Position numbers and translations under genes: made by a program. This document shows, in pieces, positions 46,229 through 55,337 of a stretch of 64,000 nucleotides of DNA (positions within the stretch are counted from its first letter, which is position 1; every line of letters starts with the position of its first letter). The stretch lies in the NCBI RefSeq assembly GCF_900105395.1, contig NZ_LT629775.1, forward strand, positions 7,281,501 to 7,345,500. The letters are read 5' to 3'. This DNA comes from Streptomyces sp. TLI_053 (GTDB taxonomy: Bacteria > Actinomycetota > Actinomycetes > Streptomycetales > Streptomycetaceae). Below the pieces are notes generated by a model. That model saw only the letters and a list, made by a program, of their open reading frames with translations, searched no databases and was not told where the DNA came from.

Positions 46229-46936
46229 GTGTTCATCGCCGGATTCCCCGCTGGAGCCTGGGGCACCAACTGCTACCTGGTCGCGCCGGGACCGGGCGAG
46301 GAGTGCGTCATCGTCGATCCCGGCCACCAGGCCGCCGCCGGTGTCGAGGAACTCGTCCGCGAGCACCGGCTGAAGCCGGTCGCGGTGCTGCTCACCCACG
46401 GCCACATCGACCACGTCGCCTCCGTGGTCCCGGTCTGCGGCGCCAAGGGCGTCCCGGCCTGGATCCATCCCGAGGACCGCTACATGATGAGCGACCCCGA
46501 GCGGGCGCTCGGCCGCTCCCTGGGCACCCAGCTGATGGGCGAGCTCACCGTCGGCGAGCCGGACGACGTCCGCGAGCTGACCGACGGCAGCGTGCTGGAG
46601 CTCGCGGGCCTCTCGCTCACCGTCGACCACGCCCCCGGCCATACCGGGGGGTCGGTGACGTTCCGGACGCCCGGCGCCGAGGACCTTCCCCCGGTGCTCT
46701 TCTCGGGCGACCTGCTCTTCGCCGGCTCCATAGGGCGGACGGACCTCCCGGGCGGGGACAGCGAGGCGATCATGCGCTCGCTGGCCCGGGTGTGCCTGCC
46801 CCTCGACGACGCCACCGTGGTCCTCTCCGGCCACGGCGGACAGACCACCATCGGCCGCGAGCGCGCCACCAACCCCTACCTCCGACAGGCAGCGGGGGCG
46901 GACGGCGCCCCGGCTTTCCCGCGACGAGGAATGTGA
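46229..46936 (+). CDS. MBL-fold metallo-hydrolase (glyoxalase II-like)
   Basis: This 235-residue protein has the HxHxDH motif (His57, His59, Asp61, His62), HAPGHTGGS, FSGDLLFAGSIGR and GHGGQTTIG, giving a full binuclear zinc site. It resembles hydroxyacylglutathione hydrolase-like proteins that act on thioesters, but actinobacteria lack glutathione, so another substrate is likely. It starts with GTG after GAAGGACG. hisS starts within or just after its stop. Confidence 0.9.
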   Translation: MFIAGFPAGAWGTNCYLVAPGPGEECVIVDPGHQAAAGVEELVREHRLKPVAVLLTHGHIDHVASVVPVCGAKGVPAWIHPEDRYMMSDPERALGRSLGTQLMGELTVGEPDDVRELTDGSVLELAGLSLTVDHAPGHTGGSVTFRTPGAEDLPPVLFSGDLLFAGSIGRTDLPGGDSEAIMRSLARVCLPLDDATVVLSGHGGQTTIGRERATNPYLRQAAGADGAPAFPRRGM

Positions 46937-46947
46937 CGGAAGAGAAG

Positions 46948-48210
46948 TTGAGCACCTTCACCGCCCCCAAGGGCACCTACGACCTGCTGCCGCCCAGCTC
47001 CGCGACCTTCCTGGCGATCCGCGAGGCCATCGCCGCCCCCGCCCGCCGGGCCGGCTACGGGTACATCGAGACCCCGGTCTTCGAGGACGTCAAGCTGTTC
47101 TCCCGCGGTGTCGGCGAGTCCACCGACATCGTCTCCAAGGAGATGTACACCCTCACCACCAAGGGCGGCGACGAGCTCGCGCTGCGCCCCGAGGGCACCG
47201 CCTCGGTGCTGCGCGCCGCGCTCCAGGCCAACCTGCACAAGCAGGGCAACCTGCCGGTCAAGCTCTGGTACTCCGGCTCGTACTACCGCTACGAGCGCGC
47301 CCAGAAGGGCCGCTACCGCCAGTTCTCGCAGGTCGGCGCCGAGGCGATCGGCGCGGAGGACCCGGCGCTGGACGCCGAGCTGATCGTCCTCGCCGACGAC
47401 GCCTTCCGCGCGCTCGGCCTGAGCGACTACTCGCTGCTGCTCAACAGCCTCGGCGACAAGCAGTGCCGCCCGGTCTACCGCGCCGCCCTGATCGAGTTCC
47501 TGGCCGGGCTGGACCTCGACGAGGACACCCGCCGCCGCGCGGAGATCAACCCGCTGCGCGTGCTCGACGACAAGCGCGAGTCCGTGCAGGCCCAGCTCGT
47601 CGGCGCCCCGATGCTGCGCGACTACCTCTGCGAGGACTGCAAGGCCTACGACGAGAAGGTCCGCGAGCTGCTCACCGCCAACGGCGTGGCCTTCGTCGAC
47701 GTCCCCAAGCTGGTCCGCGGGCTGGACTACTACACCCGCACCACCTTCGAGTTCGTGCACAACGGCCTCGGCGCCCAGTCCGCCATCGGCGGCGGCGGCC
47801 GCTACGACGGCCTGTCCGAGATGATCGGCGGCCCCGCGCTGCCCTCGGTCGGCTGGGCGCTCGGCGTGGACCGCACCTTCCTGGCCCTGGAGGCCGAGGG
47901 CGTCGCCCTCGACCTGCCGGCCGCCACCTCCGTCTACGCCGTCGCGCTCGGCGAGGAGGCCAAGAACGTCCTGTTCGCCAAGGTGGTCGAGCTGCGCCGG
48001 GCCGGCGTCGCCACCGACCTCGCCTTCGGCGTCAAGAGCATCAAGAACGCCATGAAGTCCGCCGACCGATCCGGCGCCCGCTTCGCCCTCGTCGCCGGCG
48101 ACCGGGACCTCGCCGAGGGGGTCGTCCAGCTCAAGGACCTCACCACCGGCGAGCAGAACCCGGTCGCCCTCGACGCACTCGTCACCACCCTGAAGGAGAA
48201 GCAGCTGTGA
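46948..48210 (+). CDS. hisS: Histidyl-tRNA synthetase
   Basis: This 420-residue class II synthetase has motif 2 YRYERAQKGRYRQFSQ, the HisA block GLDYYTRTTFEF and motif 3 GGGRYDGL, plus the anticodon-binding domain. I chose the TTG at 46948 (MSTFTAPKGTYDL) because it matches the S. coelicolor protein start from memory and follows GGAAGAG. An in-frame GTG at 46933 overlaps the MBL stop by 4 bases (GTGA) and would add five residues. It overlaps aspS by 4 bases. Confidence 0.96.
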   Translation: MSTFTAPKGTYDLLPPSSATFLAIREAIAAPARRAGYGYIETPVFEDVKLFSRGVGESTDIVSKEMYTLTTKGGDELALRPEGTASVLRAALQANLHKQGNLPVKLWYSGSYYRYERAQKGRYRQFSQVGAEAIGAEDPALDAELIVLADDAFRALGLSDYSLLLNSLGDKQCRPVYRAALIEFLAGLDLDEDTRRRAEINPLRVLDDKRESVQAQLVGAPMLRDYLCEDCKAYDEKVRELLTANGVAFVDVPKLVRGLDYYTRTTFEFVHNGLGAQSAIGGGGRYDGLSEMIGGPALPSVGWALGVDRTFLALEAEGVALDLPAATSVYAVALGEEAKNVLFAKVVELRRAGVATDLAFGVKSIKNAMKSADRSGARFALVAGDRDLAEGVVQLKDLTTGEQNPVALDALVTTLKEKQL

Positions 48211-49997
48211 TCCGCACGCACGACGCGGGCACGCTCCGCCCGGAGCACGCAGGCACCACCGTCACCCTGGCCGGCTGGGTCGCCCGCCGCCGCGACCACG
48301 GCGGCGTCGCCTTCATCGACCTGCGCGACGCCTCCGGCACCGTGCAGATCGTGGTCCGCGACCTCGACTCGGTGCACGGCCTGCGCGCCGAGTACTGCGT
48401 CAAGGTGGTCGGCGACGTCCGGGTCCGCCCCGAGGGCAACGAGAACCCCGACATCCCGACCGGCGCCGTCGAGGTCGTGGTCAGCGGGATCGAGGTCCTC
48501 TCCGAGGCCGCGCCGCTGCCGTTCCCGGTCGCCGAGTACGAGCCCGGCACGGTCAACGAGGAGGTCCGCCTCCGCTACCGCTACCTCGACCTGCGCCGCG
48601 AGGGCCCGGCCAAGGGCCTGCGCCTGCGCTCCAAGGTCAACAACATCATCCGCCGGGTGATGGAGGACAACGACTACCTCGACATCGAGACGCCGTACCT
48701 CACCCGCTCCACCCCCGAGGGCGCCCGCGACTTCCTGGTCCCGGTGCGCCTCCAGCCCGGTCACTGGTACGCCCTGCCGCAGTCGCCCCAGCTGTTCAAG
48801 CAGCTGCTGATGGTGGCCGGCATGGAGCGCTACTACCAGATCGCCCGCTGCTTCCGCGACGAGGACTTCCGCGCCGACCGCCAGCCGGAGTTCACCCAGC
48901 TCGACATCGAGGCCTCCTTCGTCGACCAGGAGGACATCCTGGCCCTCGGCGAGAAGATCATCGGCTCGATCTGGCGCGAGGTCCACGGCTACGAGGTCCC
49001 GAACCCGCTGCCGCGGATGACCTACGCCGACGCCATGGGCCGCTACGGCTCGGACAAGCCGGACGTCCGCTTCGGCCAGGAACTCACCGACCTCACCGAG
49101 TACTTCCGCGGCACCGAGTTCCGGGTCTTCCAGGCCCCGTACGTCGGCGCCGTGGTCATGCCCGGCGGTGCCTCGCAGCCGCGCAAGCAGCTCGACGCCT
49201 GGCAGGACTGGGCCAAGGCGCGCGGCGCCAAGGGCCTCGCCTACGTGCTCATCGACGCCGAGACCGGCGAGCTGCGCGGCCCGGTCGCCAAGAACCTCTC
49301 CGAGGAGCACCTGGCCGGCCTCGCCGCCGCCGCCGGTGCCAAGAACGGCGACGCGGTCTTCTTCGCGGCCGGCAAGGAGCGCCCCTCGCAGGAGCTGCTC
49401 GGCGCCGCCCGACTGGAGATCGGCCGCCGCTGCGAGCTCATCGACGAGTCCCAGTGGGCCTTCCTCTGGGTCGTCGACTTCCCGATGTTCGAGCCGATCG
49501 AGGACGACAAGGGCGCCTTCCAGGGCTGGCACGCGGTGCACCACCCCTTCACCGCCCCCACCGCCGAGTCGCTGGCGACCTTCGACACCGACCCGGGCAG
49601 CGCCCTGTCCAACGCCTACGACCTCGTGCTCAACGGCTCGGAGCTGGGCGGCGGTTCGATCCGTATCCACCAGCGGGACGTGCAGAAGCGGGCGTTCGAC
49701 GCGATCGGGCTCTCCGAGGAGGAGGCCGCCTCGCAGTTCGGCTTCCTGCTGGACGCCTTCAACTACGGCCCGCCGCCGCACGGTGGCGTCGCCTTCGGCC
49801 TCGACCGGATCGTCACCCTGCTCGGCGGGTACGACACCATCCGTGACGTCATCGCCTTCCCGAAGACGTCCACCGGTGGCGACCCGCTGACCGGTGCTCC
49901 CACCCCGATCACCCCGGCGCAGCGCCGCGAGGCCGGCGTGGACGCCCAGCCGAAGGTCCGCGAGGACGCCAAGTCCGAGGCGCAGCCGAAGGCCTGA
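48207..49997 (+). CDS. aspS: Aspartyl-tRNA synthetase
   Basis: This 596-residue class IIb synthetase has an N-terminal OB anticodon domain (GWVARRRDHGGVAFIDLRD), motif 2 RDEDFRADRQPEFTQLDIE, a bacterial GAD insert (about 280-420) and motif 3 GVAFGLDRIV. Whether it is discriminating or also charges tRNA-Asn cannot be told by eye. The GTG at 48207 overlaps the hisS stop as GTGA, so the two synthetases are translated together. A hairpin terminator follows at 50030-50063. Confidence 0.96.
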   Translation: MIRTHDAGTLRPEHAGTTVTLAGWVARRRDHGGVAFIDLRDASGTVQIVVRDLDSVHGLRAEYCVKVVGDVRVRPEGNENPDIPTGAVEVVVSGIEVLSEAAPLPFPVAEYEPGTVNEEVRLRYRYLDLRREGPAKGLRLRSKVNNIIRRVMEDNDYLDIETPYLTRSTPEGARDFLVPVRLQPGHWYALPQSPQLFKQLLMVAGMERYYQIARCFRDEDFRADRQPEFTQLDIEASFVDQEDILALGEKIIGSIWREVHGYEVPNPLPRMTYADAMGRYGSDKPDVRFGQELTDLTEYFRGTEFRVFQAPYVGAVVMPGGASQPRKQLDAWQDWAKARGAKGLAYVLIDAETGELRGPVAKNLSEEHLAGLAAAAGAKNGDAVFFAAGKERPSQELLGAARLEIGRRCELIDESQWAFLWVVDFPMFEPIEDDKGAFQGWHAVHHPFTAPTAESLATFDTDPGSALSNAYDLVLNGSELGGGSIRIHQRDVQKRAFDAIGLSEEEAASQFGFLLDAFNYGPPPHGGVAFGLDRIVTLLGGYDTIRDVIAFPKTSTGGDPLTGAPTPITPAQRREAGVDAQPKVREDAKSEAQPKA

Positions 49998-50029
49998 CAG
50001 TACGTCGGCCGGAGTCGGCTAACCTTTCA

Positions 50030-50063
50030 CGGCCCCGGACAGCAACCGTGCTGTCCGGGGCCG
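50030..50063 (+). terminator. aspS terminator
   Basis: Perfect 15-bp arms (50030-50044 and 50049-50063) around ACCG lie 32 bp after the aspS stop, preceded by AACCTTTCA. Confidence 0.82.
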
Positions 50064-50099
50064 GTCCACAACGGCGTGCGACAGAGAGAGGGATCCCCT

Positions 50100-50606
50100 G
50101 TGAAGGTCAGTACCAGAATCGAGTGTCCCGAGGACGCTCCGGCCACCAGACGAGTCCACATGGCGGCCTTCCCCGGCCCCGACGAGGCCGACCTGGTCGA
50201 CGCGCTGCGCCGCGACCGGGCCTGGCTGCCGGAGCTGTCGGTGGTCGCCGTCGACGACACCGGGCTGGTCGTCGGCCACGCGCTGCTCTCCCGGCTGCGG
50301 GTCGGCGAGGGCAGCGGGCTGGCGCTCGCGCCGGTCGCCGTCGCGCCCGAGTGGCAGCGCAAGGGCGTCGGCGAGCTGGTGGTCCGGGCCGCGCTGGCGG
50401 CCGCCGAGGAGGCCGGCGAGAAGCTCGTCGTCGTGCTCGGCGACCCGGACTACTACGGCCGTTTCGGCTTCATCCCGGCCCAGCGGCACGAAGTGAGCGG
50501 CCCGTTCGAGGTGCCCGAGGGGTACTTCCAGACGCTCGCCCTGCCCGGGTACGACGGCTCCCCGAGGGGCCTGTGCCGTTACCCGGAGCCCTTCGAGGCC
50601 GTCTAG
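50100..50606 (+). CDS. GNAT-family N-acetyltransferase (YhbS-like)
   Basis: This 168-residue protein has the acetyl-CoA motif APEWQRKGVGELVV and the following VVVLGDPDYYGRFGF, typical of YhbS-like GNAT proteins. Substrate unknown. The GTG at 50100 follows AGAGAGGGATC. Its TAG stop overlaps the stop of the convergent LysR gene in the palindrome CTAG (50603-50606). Confidence 0.9.
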   Translation: MKVSTRIECPEDAPATRRVHMAAFPGPDEADLVDALRRDRAWLPELSVVAVDDTGLVVGHALLSRLRVGEGSGLALAPVAVAPEWQRKGVGELVVRAALAAAEEAGEKLVVVLGDPDYYGRFGFIPAQRHEVSGPFEVPEGYFQTLALPGYDGSPRGLCRYPEPFEAV

Positions 50607-51565
50607 GGCGTTCCGGGGCCCTCCGGGGCGCCCCGGGGCGCGTCCCGAGCCCCTCGCTCGTCGATCCGGTTCCCGAGACCCACCGTGGCCCGGCAGCTGC
50701 GCACGAACGCGGCCATGGCAGGTGTCGGCGTCCGGTCCTTGGGCCAGTACAGCCCGACCTGGCACGGGCTCAACCCCCGCACCGGCCGGTACGCGACATC
50801 CTCGCGCGGTGCCAGCCGGCTCATGGTCTCCGGGGCGAAGCCGACGCCCTGGCCGCACACCACCGCGGCCAGCCACTCGTCGGTGTTGTGCGCCACCGCG
50901 CCGATCCGCACCGGTCGCCCGCCCCGCTCCCGGACCGCCAGCCAGTAGTCCCGCCAGTGCCCGGACTCGTGCGGGATCGCCACGAAGGGCTCGTCGAGCA
51001 GCTCCTCGAAGTCGATCACCGCACGGCCGGCCAGCCGGTGTCCGGCCGGCAGCGCCGCGCAGCGCGGCTCCTCGCCCAGCACGGCCACGCCGTAGCGCCG
51101 GGCCAGTGAGGGCGGCGCGTGCCAGAGGGTGAGGTCGATCTCGCCGGTGGCCAGCCCGGAGGTCGGGTCGAACCAGTTGTTCTGCCTCAGCTCCACCTGC
51201 CAGCCCGGCATCCGGCGGGCGAAGTCCGCGACCGTGCGCCGGGTCATCAGGTTGATGATGCCGCCCTCGAAGCCCACCCGGAGCGTCGAGCCGTGCTCGG
51301 CCGCGGCCGCCCGGGTGGCGCGAAGCGCCTCCTCCCAGCCGGCCATCAGCGCGTCGGTGTGCGCGGCCAGCGCCAGACCGGCCCGGGTCGGGGTCATACC
51401 GTGCCGCGAGCGTTCGAACAGCTCGACCCCGAGCAGGGTCTCCAGCTGCCGGATCCGCTTGGTCAGCGCCGGCTGGGAGACCAGCAGCCGGGCCGCCGCC
51501 GCGGTCAGCTGCCCCTCCTCGCAGACCGCGGCGAAGCCGCGCAGCAGACGGGTGTCGACATCCAT
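50603..51565 (-). CDS. LysR-family transcriptional regulator
   Basis: This 320-residue protein has the LysR winged helix-turn-helix (about 1-60, FAAVCEEGQLTAAAARLLVSQPALTKRI, read as two parts) and a periplasmic-binding-like effector domain. LysR proteins usually control a divergently transcribed gene; here ppk2 starts 235 bp away on the other strand, so it is a candidate target. The stop TAG overlaps that of the GNAT gene. Confidence 0.93.
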   Translation of the reverse strand: MDVDTRLLRGFAAVCEEGQLTAAAARLLVSQPALTKRIRQLETLLGVELFERSRHGMTPTRAGLALAAHTDALMAGWEEALRATRAAAAEHGSTLRVGFEGGIINLMTRRTVADFARRMPGWQVELRQNNWFDPTSGLATGEIDLTLWHAPPSLARRYGVAVLGEEPRCAALPAGHRLAGRAVIDFEELLDEPFVAIPHESGHWRDYWLAVRERGGRPVRIGAVAHNTDEWLAAVVCGQGVGFAPETMSRLAPREDVAYRPVRGLSPCQVGLYWPKDRTPTPAMAAFVRSCRATVGLGNRIDERGARDAPRGAPEGPGTP

Positions 51566-51799
51566 GCCCCTAGGTTATGGAACCGGGAATTGGACCCGTT
51601 CGGCAGGTCTGGGTCATCGTGGGTCGTTCGGTCCTCGGGCCGGTCGACGGGGGAGCCCGGCAGCGACGGTTCAGGGGGCCGCCGGTGCCGGGCCGGAACA
51701 CTCCCGGGGTGCCGCCGCGGCCCGGCCGGGACCTGCGGGAACCGGCCCCAGGACGTACGGTGAGGGATCATCAGCACCCCGCCGAACGGAGGCGCCCAG

Positions 51800-52687
51800 G
51801 TGGCAGCCAAGGCCGAGCACGAGCAGAGCGGCCCCGGGAGGGGCGGCGCCGCCCAGGACGGGCCGGCCGGTCCGGACCGGCCGGAGGGTCCGGTCGGGCG
51901 GCTGGCGAGGAAGCCGTACGAGCGCGAACTGCTCCGGCTCCAGCACGAGCTGGTGAAGCTCCAGGAATGGGTGCGTGCCGAGGGCGCCCGGCTGGTGGTG
52001 GTGTTCGAGGGGCGCGACGCGGCCGGCAAGGGCGGCGCGATCAAGCGGGTGACGGAGTATCTGAACCCGCGGATCGCCAGGGTCGCCGCACTGCCCGCGC
52101 CGACCGAGCGCCAGCGCACCCAGTGGTACTTCCAGCGCTACGTCGAGCACCTGCCGGCCGCCGGGGAGATCGTGCTGTTCGACCGCAGCTGGTACAACCG
52201 CGCCGGGGTCGAGCGGGTGATGGGCTTCTGCGGCGAGGAGGAGTACTGGCAGTTCCTGCACCAGGCCCCGATCTTCGAGCGGATGCTCGCCGAGTCCGGC
52301 CTGCTGCTGCGCAAGTACTGGTTCTCGGTCAGCGACACCGAGCAGGAGCGCCGCTTCCGGGACCGGCTGGCGGACCCGATGAAGCGCTGGAAGCTCTCGC
52401 CGATGGACGTCGAGTCGATCACCCGCTGGGAGGACTACTCGCGGGCCAAGGACGAGATGTTCCTGCACACCGACACCCCGGAGTCGCCCTGGCACGTGGT
52501 GGAGAGCGACGACAAGCGGCGGGCCCGGATCAACATGATCGCCCACCTGCTCTCCACCGTCCCGTACCGCGAGGTGGGCCCGCGGCCGATCGAGCTGCCG
52601 GAGCGCCCGGCCTCGCAGGGCTACCGGCGGCCGCCGCGGGACCTCCAGAAGTACGTGCCGGACCACGCGGCCCGGCTCGACGGGTAG
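51800..52687 (+). CDS. ppk2: Polyphosphate kinase 2
   Basis: This 295-residue enzyme has the PPK2 Walker A GRDAAGKGG (71-79), Walker B LFDRSWYNR (Asp128), and the lid RRFRDRL...RWKLSPMD. It transfers phosphate between polyphosphate and (d)NDP/NMP; class I-type one-domain proteins phosphorylate NDPs. The N-terminal 35 residues are low complexity. The GTG at 51800 is taken because homology begins soon after it. Confidence 0.92.
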   Translation: MAAKAEHEQSGPGRGGAAQDGPAGPDRPEGPVGRLARKPYERELLRLQHELVKLQEWVRAEGARLVVVFEGRDAAGKGGAIKRVTEYLNPRIARVAALPAPTERQRTQWYFQRYVEHLPAAGEIVLFDRSWYNRAGVERVMGFCGEEEYWQFLHQAPIFERMLAESGLLLRKYWFSVSDTEQERRFRDRLADPMKRWKLSPMDVESITRWEDYSRAKDEMFLHTDTPESPWHVVESDDKRRARINMIAHLLSTVPYREVGPRPIELPERPASQGYRRPPRDLQKYVPDHAARLDG

Positions 52688-52745
52688 CGCCCTCCGGCAG
52701 CCGTGGCCGGGGCGGGCTGTCGGAGGCCTCGCATAGGCTTCCGGT

Positions 52746-54305
52746 GTGGACGAACCGGACCTCTTCACCGCCGCCGCCGAGGAACGCCAGGCCAAGGAGC
52801 CCGGCCGGGCCCCGCTCGCCGTGCGGATGCGCCCGCGCACCGTCGACGAGGTGGCCGGGCAGCGGAAACTGCTCAAGGACGGCTCCCCGCTGCGCCGGCT
52901 GGTGTCGGGGTCGCGCGGCCCGGCGGCGACCAGTTCGGTGATCCTCTGGGGCCCGCCCGGCACCGGGAAGACCACGCTCGCGCACGTCATCAGCCAGGCC
53001 GTCGAGGGCCGCTTCGTCGAGCTGTCCGCGATCACCGCCGGGGTCAAGGAGGTCCGCGCGGTCATCGACGGCGCCCGGCGCGCGGTCGGCATGACCGGCC
53101 GGGAGACGGTGCTCTTCCTCGACGAGATCCACCGCTTCTCCAAGGCCCAGCAGGACTCCCTGCTCCCGGCGGTGGAGAACCGCTGGGTGACCCTGATCGC
53201 CGCGACCACGGAGAACCCGTACTTCTCGGTGATCTCCCCGCTGCTCTCCCGCTCGCTGCTGCTCACCCTGGAGTCGCTGACCGACGACGACGTCCGGGCG
53301 CTGCTGCGCCGCGCGGTCGTGGACGAGCGCGGTCTGGGCGGCGCGGTGGAGCTGGCCGCGGAGGCCGAGGACCACCTGGTCCGGCTGGCCGGCGGCGACG
53401 CCCGCAAGGCGCTCACCACGCTGGAGGCGGCGGCCGGGGCGGCGCTGGAGCAGGGGGAGGCGGAGATCACCCTCGCCAGCACCGAGACCGCCGTCAACCA
53501 GGCCGCCGTCCGCTACGACCGGGACGGCGACCAGCACTACGACGTGGCCAGCGCGCTGATCAAGTCGATCCGCGGCAGTGACGTCGACGCCACGCTGCAC
53601 TACCTGGCCCGGATGATCGAGGCGGGGGAGGACCCTCGCTTCATCGCCCGCCGGCTGATGATCTCGGCGAGCGAGGACATCGGCCTGGCCGATCCCACGG
53701 CGCTGCCGACGGCGGTGGCGGCGGCCCAGGCGGTGGCGCTGATCGGCTTCCCGGAGGCGCGGATCATCCTCTCCCAGGCGGCCATCGCGCTCGCCCTGGC
53801 GCCCAAGTCCAACGCCGCCTACCTGGCGATCGACGCGGCGCTCGCGGACGTCCGGCAGGGCCTCGCCGGGCCGGTGCCGCCGCATCTGCGGGACGCGCAC
53901 TACGGGGGCGCGGGCAAGCTGGGGCACGGCAAGGGCTACCAGTACCCGCACGACCTGCCGGAGGGCATCGCGAGCCAGCAGTACGCGCCGGACGCGGTGC
54001 ACGGGCGGGCGTACTACCGGCCGACCCGGCGCGGCGGGGAGGCGCGGTACGCGGACGTCGTGGAGTGGACCAGGGGGCGGCTGCGGGGCGAGCCGGCCGG
54101 TCCGGCCAAGGGGGAAGCGAAGCCGGGCCCGGGGGCGGGCCCGAAGTCCGGGGCGAAGGCGGAGCCCGGGTCGGTCCCGAAGTCCGGGGCGAGGACGGAC
54201 CCGAAGCCGGACCCGAAGCCGGAGCCGGGCCCGCAGTCCGGGCCGGAGCACGAGCCGGAGCACGGGCCGGAGGCGGCCGCGGAGGGGGAGCGGGAGGCCG
54301 GGTGA
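52746..54305 (+). CDS. rarA: Replication-associated recombination protein RarA (MgsA)
   Basis: This 519-residue AAA+ ATPase has RPRTVDEVAGQ, Walker A GPPGTGKT (69-76), Walker B FLDEIHRF (Asp126-His129), ATTENPYFSV and the C-terminal MgsA tetramerisation domain (about 300-430), with SASEDIGLADP. It acts at stalled replication forks. The last 75 residues are a Pro/Gly/Lys/Glu-rich tail absent from E. coli RarA. It starts with GTG 58 bp after ppk2. Confidence 0.95.
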   Translation: MDEPDLFTAAAEERQAKEPGRAPLAVRMRPRTVDEVAGQRKLLKDGSPLRRLVSGSRGPAATSSVILWGPPGTGKTTLAHVISQAVEGRFVELSAITAGVKEVRAVIDGARRAVGMTGRETVLFLDEIHRFSKAQQDSLLPAVENRWVTLIAATTENPYFSVISPLLSRSLLLTLESLTDDDVRALLRRAVVDERGLGGAVELAAEAEDHLVRLAGGDARKALTTLEAAAGAALEQGEAEITLASTETAVNQAAVRYDRDGDQHYDVASALIKSIRGSDVDATLHYLARMIEAGEDPRFIARRLMISASEDIGLADPTALPTAVAAAQAVALIGFPEARIILSQAAIALALAPKSNAAYLAIDAALADVRQGLAGPVPPHLRDAHYGGAGKLGHGKGYQYPHDLPEGIASQQYAPDAVHGRAYYRPTRRGGEARYADVVEWTRGRLRGEPAGPAKGEAKPGPGAGPKSGAKAEPGSVPKSGARTDPKPDPKPEPGPQSGPEHEPEHGPEAAAEGEREAG

Positions 54306-54626
54306 GGGCGCCGGTGATCTGCCGGTATACTCGGCCGGAGTGCCATGTCCCGGGACGGCGGTGGGGGAGACCCGACCGACCGGCCGCACCAGCGGGGCAG
54401 TGGCCGTAGACCCCCTCCGGGGGGTCCGCACCAGGAGCGTCGCGCACCGTCCAGGTGTCGCGGACGACCGGCTTCCGGTCCGCCCGTGTGACCAGCACAC
54501 TCGTGCCCGGCTCCGGAGAGCGGCTGATCGCACCGCCCAGCGCGGTGGGGTTTTCTCCGGGCCGCGACATGCGACCTCCGTCAACACCTGGTGAAGCCGT
54601 ATTCGTCAGTAAGGAAGGTTTGGTTC
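54306..54626 (+). promoter_or_regulatory. rpsD leader region with promoter and terminator-like hairpin
   Basis: The 321-bp gap has a TATACT -10 (54326-54331) with GTGAGG (54302-54307) 18 bp upstream as a weak -35. This would give a leader of nearly 290 nt. It holds a GACCCCC/GGGGGTC hairpin (54409-54426) and CACCGC-...-GCGGTG followed by GGGGTTTT (54531-54554), which looks like an attenuator. S4 autoregulation is possible: S4 represses its own operon in E. coli and Bacillus. Confidence 0.5.
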
Positions 54627-55241
54627 ATGGCGAACCAGAAGCGTCCCAAGGTCAAGATCGCGCGTGCGCTCGGCGTGCCGCTGACCCCGAAGTCCGTCAA
54701 GTACTTCGAGGCCCGCCCGTACCCGCCCGGCCAGCACGGCCGTGGTCGCAAGCAGAACTCGGACTACAAGGTCCGTCTGGTCGAGAAGCAGCGTCTGCGC
54801 GCTCAGTACGACCTGAGCGAGAAGCAGATGGCCCGTGCGTTCGACCGCGCGAAGAAGGCCGAGGGCAAGACCGGTGAGGCGCTCGTCGCCGAGCTGGAGA
54901 CCCGCCTCGACTCGCTGGTGCTGCGTTCGGGCATCGCCCGCACCATCTACCAGGCCCGTCAGATGGTCGTCCACGGCCACGTCGAGGTCAACGGCGGCAA
55001 GGTCAACAAGCCGTCGTTCCAGATGAAGCCGGGCTTCGTGGTGACCATCCGCGAGCGCAGCAAGGAGAAGGTCCCGTTCCAGGTCGCCCGTGAGGGTGGC
55101 AACGCGGGCGAGGGCCAGACCCCGAAGTACCTCGAGGTCAACCTGAAGGCCCTGGCCTTCCGCCTGGACCGCGCGCCGCAGCGCAAGGAGGTCCCGGTGA
55201 TCTGCGACGAGCAGCTCGTCGTCGAGTACTACTCGCGCTGA
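54627..55241 (+). CDS. rpsD: Small ribosomal subunit protein uS4
   Basis: This 204-residue protein has the usual N-terminal basic part and the S4 RNA-binding domain (about 94-160, LDSLVLRSGIARTIYQARQMVVHGHVEVNG, read in pieces). The usual zinc-finger cysteines of some S4 proteins are absent (a Cys-minus type). It nucleates 30S assembly. An AAGGAAGG site precedes the ATG. Confidence 0.97.
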   Translation: MANQKRPKVKIARALGVPLTPKSVKYFEARPYPPGQHGRGRKQNSDYKVRLVEKQRLRAQYDLSEKQMARAFDRAKKAEGKTGEALVAELETRLDSLVLRSGIARTIYQARQMVVHGHVEVNGGKVNKPSFQMKPGFVVTIRERSKEKVPFQVAREGGNAGEGQTPKYLEVNLKALAFRLDRAPQRKEVPVICDEQLVVEYYSR

Positions 55242-55270
55242 CCCGCGAGCGGTATCACCTGCGGTACCCA

Positions 55271-55307
55271 GCGAGCCCCCGTCGCCCTTGTGGCGGCGGG
55301 GGCTCGC
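55271..55307. terminator. Hairpin after rpsD
   Basis: Eleven-base perfect arms (55271-55281 and 55297-55307) with further GC pairing inside lie 30 bp after the rpsD stop and 31 bp from the stop of the convergent TPR gene. Confidence 0.75.
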
Positions 55308-55337
55308 CCCTGTGCGGGGCCTGTCCGGGGGAGGGTG

